DNA of 64,000 bases from NCBI RefSeq assembly GCF_030272615.1, contig NC_081409.1, positions 203,361,949-203,425,948 on the forward strand, written 5' to 3'. The stretch comes from Cryptomeria japonica. Lineage: Eukaryota; Streptophyta; Pinopsida; Cupressales; Cupressaceae. This document shows positions 39,945-50,894 of the stretch, piece after piece (the stretch's first letter is position 1; each line of letters starts with the position of its first letter). The notes under the pieces are model-generated. The model saw nothing but the letters and a program-made list of their open reading frames with translations. It made no database searches and had not been told where the DNA came from. The position numbers and the translations under genes are program-made.

Positions 39945-40110
39945 CTTAAATAAACCTAGGAGTTTCATAATGAATATAGGACAACCCTAATGAACTGAGG
40001 TCATTCATAATGAATTGAGGTCATTCGTAATGAGCCTAAGCCAATCTTAGTGACTATAGGACATTTTAAATAAACGTAAGATAGTCCTAATGAACCTAGA
40101 ACAATCCTAA
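39945..40110. repeat. Inverted copy of the CCTAGGTTCATTAGG repeat
   Basis: Units such as CCTAATGAACCTAGAACAAT are the reverse complement of the array at 37955-38245. Just before it, at about 39893-39942, CTTTTTGACA is repeated four to five times in tandem. Confidence 0.8.
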
Positions 40111-41544
40111 GTGAGATAGTCATGTAAATCATAGTTAATTTGCAATGATGTGGTTTTTATTTAGTATGTTGTGGTGCCATTTAGGTGTCAATTTTTTATT
40201 GCATCACATTGTTCATGTGCATCATGGTTATTTCTTGTATATTTTCAAGAAAGTAGCAAGGATGTATTCCATTATCATGTGTCACTATTTTAAATGTGGA
40301 CCCCACATTCATTTTTGCAATGTACAATGTGAATGAAAATTGACTTCCTCTTTAGTCATGGGCTTACTAAGTGATTCATTTGATAATGAAATAAAAATTT
40401 ACAGGAAATTGAATCCTATTTTAATTACTTGTTATCCAGCATTAATAAGAATTCATGTTACGATTGATAGAATTAAAAAAATGGTGATAAAATTTGGTGA
40501 AGTTTCCCAAGGTAACCAAATTTAACACTTAGAATATAGATGGATTGTCAATTTCCATTCATATGTTCTATTGAAGTGCAATATCATTCAAACACTATAC
40601 CATGCTATTGTACATATCTTAACCATTCTAAACTAATTATACATTCAAAATTAAAGTTTCAAAGTACGACGACATGCACATGAGGAACAAATTAGATTTA
40701 ATGTCGACTTTTATATATCAAATTATAGAATAATTGTGTATTTCCATATACAAAAATGACGTAAACGCTAACTCAAGCTCAACAAAGTTTTACAAAATGT
40801 GGCATATGCCATCTTGATATCTATATAAAATATAAATACCAAATAAGTATGTATGAATCCCTAAATGTCCACAAGTGACTACTACATATCTCTAGCACAT
40901 CCTACACTTTTTGGTGGATCATCAAAATCATGCCTCTTTTAAGTATTTTGTGGCTCTAAAGATGGTTACACAATAAAATTTCAAACCACAAGTTAGATAT
41001 AATTTATAATTGTCAAATTAACATCAAAATCAATATATATTGAACAATAATTTCTCTAAAATTGAATTCTCGATTACCTCTCAACTCTATGTCTTTTTTC
41101 CGAAAGACATTCTACATATGGTACTCCACTAGAATGATTAGGAGTCCTGACATATGTTTGTAGTAGAGGCTCCAAGATATTGTCAAATTATGTATAAGAA
41201 TATATGTTCACAAAACATCAAATTGATACAAGTTAATATATAATTATCAATGAAAGAAACATAAAATTAACACATATGAATACTTCTATCTAAACATATG
41301 TATCTACAATATAAAATAAACACATACATCTTGTAGTACCCTTCCTTATCGTACTCTTTGATGATGCTTTTGATTTATAGTTATGGCTTTATTCATATCT
41401 CAAATACTTTTAGTTGGTGCTAGACATTGCATATTGATAGTTGATATATCATGGTTTTATGTGGATGATGATATATTCTGGATTATTATGATGATTGGAC
41501 ATATGTTTGGTTATTTATGAGAACTCATTATATGCATGTTGAGG
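40111..41544. other. AT-rich DNA, no gene seen
   Basis: Two adjacent short plus-strand open frames (40145-40336 and 40340-40525) show no recognisable motif. No repeats or structural features stand out. Confidence 0.4.
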
Positions 41545-41570
41545 TATATATATATATATATATATATATA
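41545..41570. repeat. (TA)n microsatellite
   Basis: Thirteen uninterrupted TA dinucleotides. Confidence 0.97.
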
Positions 41571-41699
41571 ATTATGATCATATCATGATTGTGCTAACCC
41601 TACTTCATGCTTTATGGGATATGATGATGATGTTATTGAGGATGTTATGGATGGCATGATTGTATGATTGTTGTGGTTGTGGAAGAGATGATGTTATGT

Positions 41700-42599
41700 T
41701 GTAAGGAAGTTAAGTAGCAGAACAAATTCCTACACTAACCTTGAGAGGAGGGTAATGCAAAAAAATTTCATATCATTACAACAGTTATAGAAACTTAATA
41801 GAAATATACATAATAACATGCATACCATAACACAGCGATTTATGTGGGGAAAACCCTTCCAGAAGAAAAATCCCACTCCAAAAGAAGCTCAATATATTAT
41901 TCAATAATCAATAATAGATTACAATATACTTGTAGAGCAAGCTCTTTGCAGGAGTACCACTATTCAGAGATTAAGAGGTAACTCAATAGCCATAAGACAC
42001 TTACACACAACCTCTATCTCACGCACCTCATATATAGGAGATACAATATAAGAAACTGTCAAACTGTATTATAAAACCATGGGTTAAAACCACCTAATAA
42101 AGTATAGTCAACCTCATCTTCAATCTAGATCCCCTATGATGTGTCAAAACACACATCAACACATGTACCTCCCTTTTACAACTCATTTATGTGTTCGGTA
42201 CATTTTATATTTCCTATATCAGGAGTCTAAATTTTCGAAGGCCATAACTTCTGAACCATGTGTCTAATTGACAAACCGTTTGAAGTGCTAGAAAGCTTGC
42301 AAAGTGCTCTATTACCTTGTAAACTGCTATGCCATTTACGCCTACTTTTCAAGGTATTTTATAGGGTCTAAATTCTGCAAATTAAGTTTAACCTTTCATT
42401 GCACCCTTCCAAACCATAAACTTTAATATTTTCAAAACTAGTTGTGATCATGCGATGAAACTGTACCGGTATGCTTATCTAGCCAACCAAAAGCTTTGGA
42501 GAGAATTCTGCACTATTTCGTGCTCAAATGAAAACTTAATATAAATAGTAACCTCATGTAAATGCAAGGTTGAGACATCATTTTCCTAGCATATACCAC
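41700..42599 (-). mobile_element. Possible LTR or internal debris of a copia-like element
   Basis: On the minus strand, GGGTTTTCCCCACATAAATCG (near 41845-41865) and the downstream composition resemble the end region of copia LTRs, which often have a ...GGGTTTTCCCC string. No TG...CA boundary or target duplication could be fixed, so this is a weak call. Confidence 0.3.
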
Positions 42600-43056
42600 T
42601 CATTTATGAGCAGGGTGTGATGTTGTGATTCTCTTTCACTTGTTTGGTATTGCACGCAAGCTCATTCACCTTATGCATAAAAGAAGTGATGTTCTCATCT
42701 TCGCTCATCTTCAACCTTTCATACTTTTCCTTTAGACTCTGCAACTTAGCAATCTTCACATAGCTGCCATACAAAGTTTCTAAATTCTTCCAGATCTCAT
42801 GAGTAGTCTACAAATCCATCACATTTTTCATCTCAAAATCAGTCAGAGCACTCAACAATGCTTCCTTAGCCCTAATGTTATTTAGCTTTTTTTTCTCATC
42901 TTGAGTTGTAGGACCATTCTGAGGAACAATATATTTTTCTTTAGCAATCTTCTAGTAATCTTTGCTAATACATCTCAAGTGACACTCCATCCGGCTCTTC
43001 CAAATAGAGTAATTAGTTTCATCAAATCTCAAACTATCCTTCTTGTAGGTCACCAT
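42600..43056 (-). pseudogene. Ty1/copia gag start (UBN2-type), minus orientation
   Basis: Copia Gag packages element RNA. The frame starts at ATG 43056, about 40 bp after the primer site, with MVTYKKDSLRFDETNYSIWK, the usual copia N-terminal LxGxNYxxWK-type motif, followed by a Lys-rich region, ALLSALTDFEMKNVM, THEIWKNLETLYGS and AKLQSLKEKYERLKMSEDENI, matching the UBN2/retrotransposon gag order. Two in-frame TAG stops replace the expected Trp or Gln in this span. Homology stops near 42600, so only the N-terminal part remains. Confidence 0.85.
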
Positions 43057-43098
43057 CAGAGATCACCTCGAGCTGTTTAACTTCTCCGGAGGAACTTA

Positions 43099-43110
43099 GC
43101 TCTGATACCA
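43099..43110 (-). other. Primer-binding site (tRNA-Met type) of the minus-strand copia element
   Basis: The minus strand reads TGGTATCAGAGC, the standard plant copia primer site complementary to initiator tRNA-Met, two bases after the LTR end ...TTTTCATCA and before the gag ATG. Confidence 0.9.
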
Positions 43111-43112
43111 AT

Positions 43113-43332
43113 TGATGAAAATAGGGCAGACAACTGAGAGGGGGGTGAATCAGTTGTCACCAAAACTTGCAGCAACTTACTTTAAATTCAGATCTAATTA
43201 ATAACAGTAAAAGCATCAAACAAAAACACAAGATCAACACACATAACACCAAGATTTTTGACGTAGAAAACCCGGTTAAGGGAAAAACCATGGTGGGAAC
43301 CTACCCACAATATGATGATACCATGTTAGAAG
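43113..43332 (-). mobile_element. 3' end of a copia 5' LTR, interrupted by the gypsy insertion
   Basis: The minus strand contains CCCTTAACCGGGTTTTCTACG, GGTGTTATGTGTG and GATTCACCCCCCTCTCAG, the order seen at 11920-12080 in the plus-strand copia LTR. Homology is cut at 43332, precisely where the TGTAGACA start of the large gypsy LTR lies. The rest of this LTR is expected beyond the right edge of the window. Confidence 0.85.
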
Positions 43333-44808
43333 TGTAGACATATAAAAATGACCATATTCCTAAATGAATGTTTTATGTTCATTCCTCTATTTTAGTTAAA
43401 TCTAATTTAACTAAATCACCCACATTCCTCTATTTAATTAAGTAAATTATTCAATTTATTTAGTTAAATTCACTTAAGCCCTTTACATCATTTAATTGAA
43501 TAAATCATTTTATTTAATTAAATCTCTTCTTCTTACCTTTTAATTAAATTTACATTTAATTAATAGTCTACCCCAAATTGAATAAATCTAATTTATTCAA
43601 TTTCCCAAATTGCAACCAAATTGAAATAAAGCAATTTATTTTAATTAATTCTATTTTCTCTCACCCACTTGCATTTTCCTACATCTCCCACTTGCATCCT
43701 AAACCCTATTCCTAATTTCTTCTAGAATCCATCTAATCCTAATCAATTAACCCCAAACCCATCCATTATCCCTTTTCCCTAAAATTGAGAAGGTCACTTC
43801 TCAAATTTGGAGTAAAGTCTTCAAAATGCATTAAAGCCTTTATCCATTCAACAAGCTAACTTGTTGAATACCCCCAAATTTGGAAGGACTCTTACAAATT
43901 TGTCCCCAAAGTCTTCAAACCATTAATGGTTAACTAACCCTTAGTGGCATGGTTAGAGACTTTTTGACTAACTTAGCCTCCATCTAACCCAAGGGTCTCA
44001 TCAAGCATTTATTGCTTTGACCATGGTTATTCCTTTAACCTTTGCACAATAGTTTACCTCTTGGGTAAAAGCTTTATCCAATGGATAACCCTAACCTAAC
44101 CTTAACCCTTACCTACTAGGGTAACCATGAGGTCTTCTCAAGCATTTAATGCTTCTTACCTCTCCTCTCAACCAGCCTTATGTTGACAATTGTCACCATT
44201 TCATTGGTGAAAATTGAAAACATGGATTGACAACTTTCAAACTTGACCCTTGATTAACTCTTTCAATCCTGACCATCCATTGCCCTATTTTTACTATAAA
44301 TAGAGCTCTCATCCCTCCATTTTAAAAATCCATGCAATCTTTTAGTATCTCATTTATGCTCAATTTTGTTAACACATCTAGCTTCTCTTTGTAATAGGAA
44401 TTAATCTAATAAGCATTTTAGACTATTTCCTTTATCATTAGCTTAACTCATAAACTAGTATATCATGTGAGGATAGTATTGCTACTAATCTTGTCATCTT
44501 ATAATCTAGTTTATTGTATTTGTAAAATCATGCATAGATAGGATGCATTTTCATAACTAAATCAATCATAAGCATCCCTCATTCTTGCATTTGTCATCCC
44601 TAAGCCACTTTGCTCAGTGATCTGAGAGCAAAGGCATTGGCTTGAGGGACCTTGTGAGATAGAGAACCATGGAACCAACCTTGGGAAGTTGACTTGTTCT
44701 TCATGACTCCATAACTTGCACCAAGAAGTCTCGTGGGTGTGTAGACAAGCCTCTTTGAGCTTCATTTTTCACATTTTAAGTTTCATCGCCCCGCTTTTCC
44801 TGCATACA
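43333..44808 (+). mobile_element. 5' LTR of the giant gypsy element
   Basis: 1476 bp, from TGTAGACATATAAAAATG to CTGCATACA. The first third is alternating TTTAATTAAAT, the middle has CTCACCCACTTGCATTTTCC, and the TATA box lies at 44295. The right boundary is set by the primer site four bases further on. Confidence 0.93.
44295..44302 (+). promoter_or_regulatory. TATA box in the 5' LTR
   Basis: TATAAATA, followed by GAGCTCTC, 962 bp into the LTR; conserved with the solo LTR at 24855. Transcription of the element would start about 30 bp downstream. Confidence 0.8.
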
Positions 44809-44812
44809 TTTC

Positions 44813-44830
44813 TGGCACCCACTGTGGGGC
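44813..44830 (+). other. Primer-binding site of the giant gypsy element
   Basis: TGGCACCCACTGTGGGGC starts four bases after the LTR end CATACA. This is the form found in plant Tat-type elements (TGGCGCCCACCGTGGGGC-like). The donor tRNA cannot be named safely from memory. Confidence 0.85.
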
Positions 44831-44879
44831 CCTACCCCATTAATCAAATCAGTTTTTAAAAATAAACACTTGTGCAAGT

Positions 44880-45150
44880 ACGCAGGAAATGAGAATCAGA
44901 GCGTGGGGAACATCCCTTAGCGCATCTGGTGAACCTTTTAGTGCATTCGGCTCACTATTTGGTGCATGGGACTCATTTCCCAGCGCGTGAAGATCATATT
45001 TTAGCACATCATCCTCATTAACCTTTTCTTATAGGTCTCAGCGTGGAAGAATAACATCTTAGCGCATCTGGAAAATAACTTAGCGCATCAGGTCTGTCCG
45101 ATAGCGCATCCTGACTATACAGTAGCATGTACAGTTTGTTCTATAGTGCA
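44880..45150 (+). repeat. Motif array TTAGCGCAT, block 1 of the leader
   Basis: TTAGCGCATC, TTAGTGCAT, TTGGTGCAT, CAGCGCGT and TAGCACATC recur about every 20-28 bp, more than ten times, with unrelated spacers. The motif is conserved while the spacers are not, unlike a simple tandem repeat. Confidence 0.8.
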
Positions 45151-45919
45151 TCGCAGACAGAGGCAAAACCAAAAACTGTAACCGAATATAAAAATTAGAC
45201 TTGTTGAAGTCCACAAATTGTCTAACAATTTTACTTGTTATTTTGCAAGGTTCTAACAAATTTCTTGCAGATAGGAGCTTAAATTTAGGATCATTAAATA
45301 GTTTAAGTTTTTACTAACTTAGTGAAGTTAGTTAAGATATAAACTTCTTTTTTATTCTTGTTAAAATTGAACTCATTTTTATTTGGGCTTTAAAAAGAAC
45401 CACAAAACAAAAAAATTTCTTGCTTTTCTAGGAGAGAAAATTTTTAAATTGGGTTTTAAAAAGAACAAATCAATTTTTTTTTTTCAAGTTTTGCAAACAA
45501 ATGGATTAAAAAGAACTTCACCATCCTTTGATGTATAAAAGGATCCATTTTGGGTTTTAGCAAAGTAAAGAACCACACAAAGTCCCAAAAGTCTTTTTGC
45601 AATTAAAGAGGGAAGATCTTCCCCTTTCAATCGATTTCTTTTGTTGACGAAACATCATATTCATTAGGGAAAACTTTAAGAAACCCCTCCCTTGGACAAG
45701 GTGTAATAACTTGGCGAAAGTTGTATAATTCCGAAGAAAATTTTAATTTTACTGGTGAATTTTTGCAGTTTACAGAGAAAAATAATAATCTCCATTGGCG
45801 AATTAGCCGTGATCGCTCAAAGTTTGTGAAAAATCCTGGCGAATTGTACTGTTTTTAAAACCCCAAAAATAATTGCATGGGCAAATTGTAATGTTTTTAA
45901 AACCAGAAAAATATTTGCA
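45151..45919 (+). other. Leader segment without recognised coding content
   Basis: Between the first GCGCAT block and the tandem repeat at 45920. It contains runs like 'aaaaagaacaaatcaatttttttttttcaag' and the words GGCGAA at 45713, 45780 and 45837, an early form of the GGCGAATT motif that recurs at 48455-48830. Confidence 0.5.
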
Positions 45920-46060
45920 TTGGCGATTTCAACCTATTTTCAAACCATTAAAAAAAAATATTGGCGATTTCAACCTATTTTCAAACCATAAAAATAAAAT
46001 ATTGGCAATTTCAAGCTATTTTCAAACCATAGAAAAAAATATTGGTGATTTCAAGATATT
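45920..46060 (+). repeat. ~42-bp tandem repeat in the leader, 3.5 copies
   Basis: Units begin TTGGCGATTTCAACCTATTTT and end CAAACCATAAAAA..AAATA. Starts are near 45920, 45962, 46002 and 46042. Confidence 0.88.
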
Positions 46061-46079
46061 AACTTTAAGTAATTAAAAC

Positions 46080-47550
46080 ATGTGGCACACAGTCGTCAAC
46101 TCTCTGCCTGGAAGACTACCTATTAGAAAATCTCCCGACCTAGCGACAAGCCCTTATGACTCTATCTCCAACTCACAAGCTAAAAATGCTAAGCCTTCGT
46201 AACCTCGAGATCTAGCGACTGAGGGAAACTGAATTGGCACTCGCCAATTCTCGACCATAAAATGTTAAGTCCTCGTCACCATTGTGACTTGGAGATAGTG
46301 GTAACTTTAACCCTTGTCGCATACTTGCCAACATAAAACTATTTATCTCTTCACCGCTAGCACTTCACTCGCAAGCTCGCGGCTTTATCAGGTCTTCAAA
46401 CATTTAACTTCGCGAGCTAGCGATAACCATTAAACCTAACCACAAACTTTTACAGAACCTGACAAACAAGTCCACGTGTCAATCCCCATCTTTAATCACA
46501 CACTCTCAACCGGTTATAACAATTAGGAAAGGAACCGGCGAGTTAGCGACAATGCTACCAAATCCCGTTAATTGCAAGCTCGCAACCCCTTTTATGAATC
46601 CTTAAAGAATCTTGCGAGTGAGCGACAGCCGTTGATCTTCATCAAGCCCTTCAGTCGCAACCTCGCAACAACATTTGTAATATTTTTTCTTTACCTGTGA
46701 GCTGGCGACCACTGCAAATCTAACAAAATAACTTATTTCATCGCAAGCTCGCAACTCAAAACTTAACTTGACTTAAACCCTTGCGATCCCGCGACAACAA
46801 GGCACTTAATAGCTATTGCATGCTCGCAACACTTTTTAACTTAAGACTTACAAACTCATGAGCATGCGATGAGCACAAAATCAGACCAAAACTTACCTAT
46901 CGCCAGATCGCAACTTAAAATGCTAAACAACTTCGAAACCTGCGAGCAAGCAATGAAACCAACTAAGCTACGATACCAACTAAATCGCATGATCGCAAAT
47001 TAAAATAACTTAACCATGAACACCTCACGACCATGCGACAACATAAAATCAAACCCAGTCTCAACCTCGTGACCTTGCGACAACATAAAATCACACCCAG
47101 TCGCAACCTCGCAACATAAAATGGTCAAGTGCAAAACATCTTGCGAGGTAGCGACAACTAAAATCTCCCAGTACTTGCAAGCTCGCGACTTAAACTGACT
47201 TGATGATAAAGGACCTGCGAGCTAGCGATAACCATAAAATTTGAAAACTGTTTATCAATGTCTTATGTTAATTACCGTCATAAACAGGCGCGAGTAGTGG
47301 CATACAGACCATTAATGACTTAGTACTTACTCACTAACTCTCGCGGCTATAATGCATGGCATCAAACCAATTCGAGACCTCACGACCAAAGGGATTTCAT
47401 TAACAATCTCCACCTTACTAACATAAAATGCTAACACTCAAAAAACTAGAGACCTCACGATTTAAACCCAAACCAACACTCGCTAACTCACCACTTAAAT
47501 TGTTAAACATAAAATTTATTTGTGAGTTAGAGATGAAACATTAAACATGT
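46080..47550 (+). repeat. Motif array of paired TCGC/GCGA words in the leader
   Basis: About 1.4 kb in which TCGCAAGCTCGCAAC-like words alternate with their near reverse complements, such as CTGCGAGCTAGCGACAA and CTTGCGAGGTAGCGACAA, about every 25-60 bp. Each motif is itself a direct pair (GCGA, 4 bp, GCGA). Spacers rich in CTTAAA/AACATAAAATG are not conserved. No protein frame spans the block. Confidence 0.8.
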
Positions 47551-49849
47551 CTGACCAACTGTTTGACCACACTTGACATTGACATGGACAAATAAACAAA
47601 GGACAACTCAGATTTTCAACGCACAACAACTTTGGTTTACTAGCCAACTAAGACAAAAAACAAACACAAAACCCCAACCGCCATGAACATCATTTTAAGC
47701 ATTTAATGTATAACAGCAGAAAGGTTCTAGTAGTATTAGTTATGCAATATGAATAATTTTATGGATCTTGTGACACAAATTGTTGCATTTCATGTTCAAC
47801 ATAATATGGAACCAAATACCAGTTTACTAATAATTCAATTGTTTAGCAATAATTCAAATTCACAATTAAAAATATGAAATAAGTATTCGTTCTACTTCTG
47901 ATTGACAAATTCAAGGAATAAAATATCAAAAATCATCAATGACAACTATAGTATTGCAATTTTGCAAATTGAAATTGTAATATGACTCAAGAACTGTAGT
48001 ATAATTATAAATACCTATAAACTGACTGCTAATTCAATTCAGTGATTCAGTTCGACTGTCCGAGGCTTCTATATCCCAAATGGACTCAGTCTGACTGTCT
48101 GAGGCTTCTATATCCCAATCCCTTTACTACCCTGAGGAGTCTCACCCATGTTTGACTGTGACATCTTGAGTCTTGACCTCTCACTACGAATTAAAAGTTA
48201 AAACTAATACTATCAAGTATGAAGAAATGATTACTCACCTTTATGCCTTCTCAATTCTCTGAATCAAGAATCAGGAATGAATGTCTGGGCCTGTGTTGCA
48301 GGATTGTAACTCTGGCCCTCCGCCCTACAATGAACTTTGAATTTCCAACTCAATTTGCGGAATGCGAATCGAGACTCGAGAGCTCCCAATTTACTAATCA
48401 GACACAAATAAATTGTAAGAAATAGTGTATTTATAGCAATCCATGATTGCATTTTTGGCGAATTGCGCGGGCGTGCAATGAACATTTAATTTAAGCGGGG
48501 CAAAATGGGTCCTTGAATGCTTATAATGTTTTAATTGATATTGGTGAATTTGGCCGACGTGTGCAATGAACATTTAATTTACCATTGGCGAATTAGGTCC
48601 TGGGTACGTCATCGTTTTACTATTGTTGGCGAATAGTGGAGGGGATCTAATACCCACGCCCGAGTGATTCCAGGCAAATATTACGGGCATGCACGTCGAT
48701 GATGTGTGGTCAATGGCAAAACCAGATTACAAATATTTGCATTTTTCTTCAAAATTCTGGGCGGTTTGACCACGATTGTGCCCCTCACTATTCGCACAGA
48801 ATTCACCAATTAGCGAAGATTCGCCACTAAAAAACTCTCTGGTGTTCATTTTGTTGACCAAGTTCTCCTTTTTAGATCAGAAAATCATTGCCTTGAAAAG
48901 TTAAAAAGAACACCATGTTTTCGTGGAGCAACATCTCTATATAGGATTAAAAAAAAAAATCATTGCTTTGAAAGGCTAAAAAGAACTTGTGTGCATTGTC
49001 TCAAAAGTGGAAGGGATATGCTCTCCCCTTAATTGGGTGATCAAAAAGCCAAACCACTCTTAAAGCTTTCTTTAATTCAAGCAATAAAATCTTTAGCAGA
49101 CCTGCCTTCCCGAGGGGTTGAAAAACTCTTAAAGCCATTTTTGGCCGATGCGAAGGGAACGACCTAAGTGGGAAACAGCTTTGAAGCCAAGTGTTCCAAC
49201 CCACTATAATCAAAAGTGGAAAGTGACAAAAGTCCTTTTCAATAGTTGCGTGTAGCAATTAGCCTTCTCCCAGTATCCTCAAGATACGTAAAGCATTTGT
49301 TCTAAAGGTTGGGAAGCCTTCTGAGGGAGTTTATCACTGACGGTCAAACAAGAAGCTTGATTATGAACCTTAGCGTAGAAACTTTGAGCCAAGTCAGTAA
49401 CCAGACATTTGCAATATCATAGTGCAAGGGTGGGGAAGAATCCGCCCCCAAGATCGCTCACCATATATCTCCCAAGATAACTACTCAATTGTGAAGCAAT
49501 TCACTTTGGGTTAATTTATGGCAAAAGGCAAAAAAATGGGTGCCCCTTAGGGGGTGACATGACTGTTTGAGATGACGAAGTATTGAGACTAGTGGGCTAT
49601 GATATTGCTTATGACCCTTGAATAAAGAGTCTGATTGAAATGCATGTTGTATCTAAACCTGTTGAAACATTGGGGATTTAAACACATCCTCACAGAACAT
49701 ACACTTATTGTTTAGATTAAGCAAAATGGTTGTCTCTTTGGTGTCGTGCTTTCATTTGTTATTTAAGAAAATCATCTATCAACACTAGAAACTCAAGGCA
49801 AAAATTTCAAAATTACTAAAAACAACCAAGTCAATATATTTCAGGGCAG
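47551..49849 (+). other. Leader, non-coding; GGCGAATT words and a 50-bp duplication
   Basis: A segment of about 50 bp containing GACTGTC.GAGGCTTCTATATCCCA is duplicated at 48053 and 48097. From 48455 to 48830 the words TTGGCGAAT, GGCGAATTAGG and AATTAGCGAAGATTCGCC recur. No protein is recognised in open frames up to 85 codons. Confidence 0.55.
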
Positions 49850-50230
49850 TTTAGCGCGTAAGAGCAACTTCTTAGCGCTTAGGAACCATCTTTTAGCGCA
49901 TTAAACCTTCTCTTTAGCACGTCAAGTCTTAACAATAGCACTTCACCAGAATCTAAAAAACAAACAGTGGCAGTTAGCACGTTTTGAAAATAGTTTAGCA
50001 CGTTGAAACATCAGCTTAGAGCATGGAAGTCAAACTTTAGCACGTAGGGTTTAACTACTAGCGCATAGGCGGCTTATATTGGTGCATGACCTTTTGAACC
50101 AAGGCTGAAGCAAAATTAAACAATATTAACCAGTTAGCGTGTATCATGGGGCAGCGTAGCGCGTGGAGTCTTTTCTCTAGCCCATAGAGAACTTTTATAG
50201 CACATTGCATCTTTGTTTTAGCGCATAGTC
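49850..50230 (+). repeat. Motif array TTTAGCGCAT, block 2 of the leader
   Basis: The same motif as at 44880-45150 (TTTAGCGCGT, CTTAGCGCTTA, TTTAGCGCATT, TTTAGCACGT, GTAGCGCGTGG and others), at least a dozen instances about every 20-30 bp on the plus strand. About 660 bp separate it from the gag start. Confidence 0.8.
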
Positions 50231-50894
50231 AAAACCAGAAAAACAAGGGGCAAAACAGAGGTCAATTTTGAAAATTTTGTAAACAATTTTGAAATCTTTC
50301 CTTCATCAGCTTGAACTTCATCAATTAGAAAACCAAAAACAGAGTATCAAAAGCTATTTCTAAAAGCAAGTTTCCATCAAGCAAAATTCTCTAAAATTTG
50401 AAAGTAGTCACAAGATAAACATATCTATCCTATCAAAATTAGGAAACATCATCACAAGTGGCAAACAGGTCCTTTAAAATCAAACAGATTTTTTTATCCC
50501 AAAACACACTTGTTTAAAACTCCAAGTTATCAAATCGAGTTTCCATATTGGGAAAGCTCGTATTCCATATCATTCGACGCACTTTGTCGTGAGGGGGCAT
50601 CTAAACCTTCACTTTGATAAAGTAAAACTTGAGTTTCCAAAACAAGCTAAACTGAATCCAAAACAAATCAAAGGAAACCATTAATCGCTTGTGCATGACT
50701 AATCCTCATATTCTGAGAAAAAAGAATATTTATCATAACACTAAGTTGAAGAAACAACAACCAAGTTCTTTGAAACTTTCCAAAAGAAATAAATTTTTAT
50801 ACATCAATTGTCAACTCTTCAAATCTCATCGAACATTCATTCGTCATATACGATTATATCTTCAAAACAAAACAAACTAATTTGACAAGGACCA

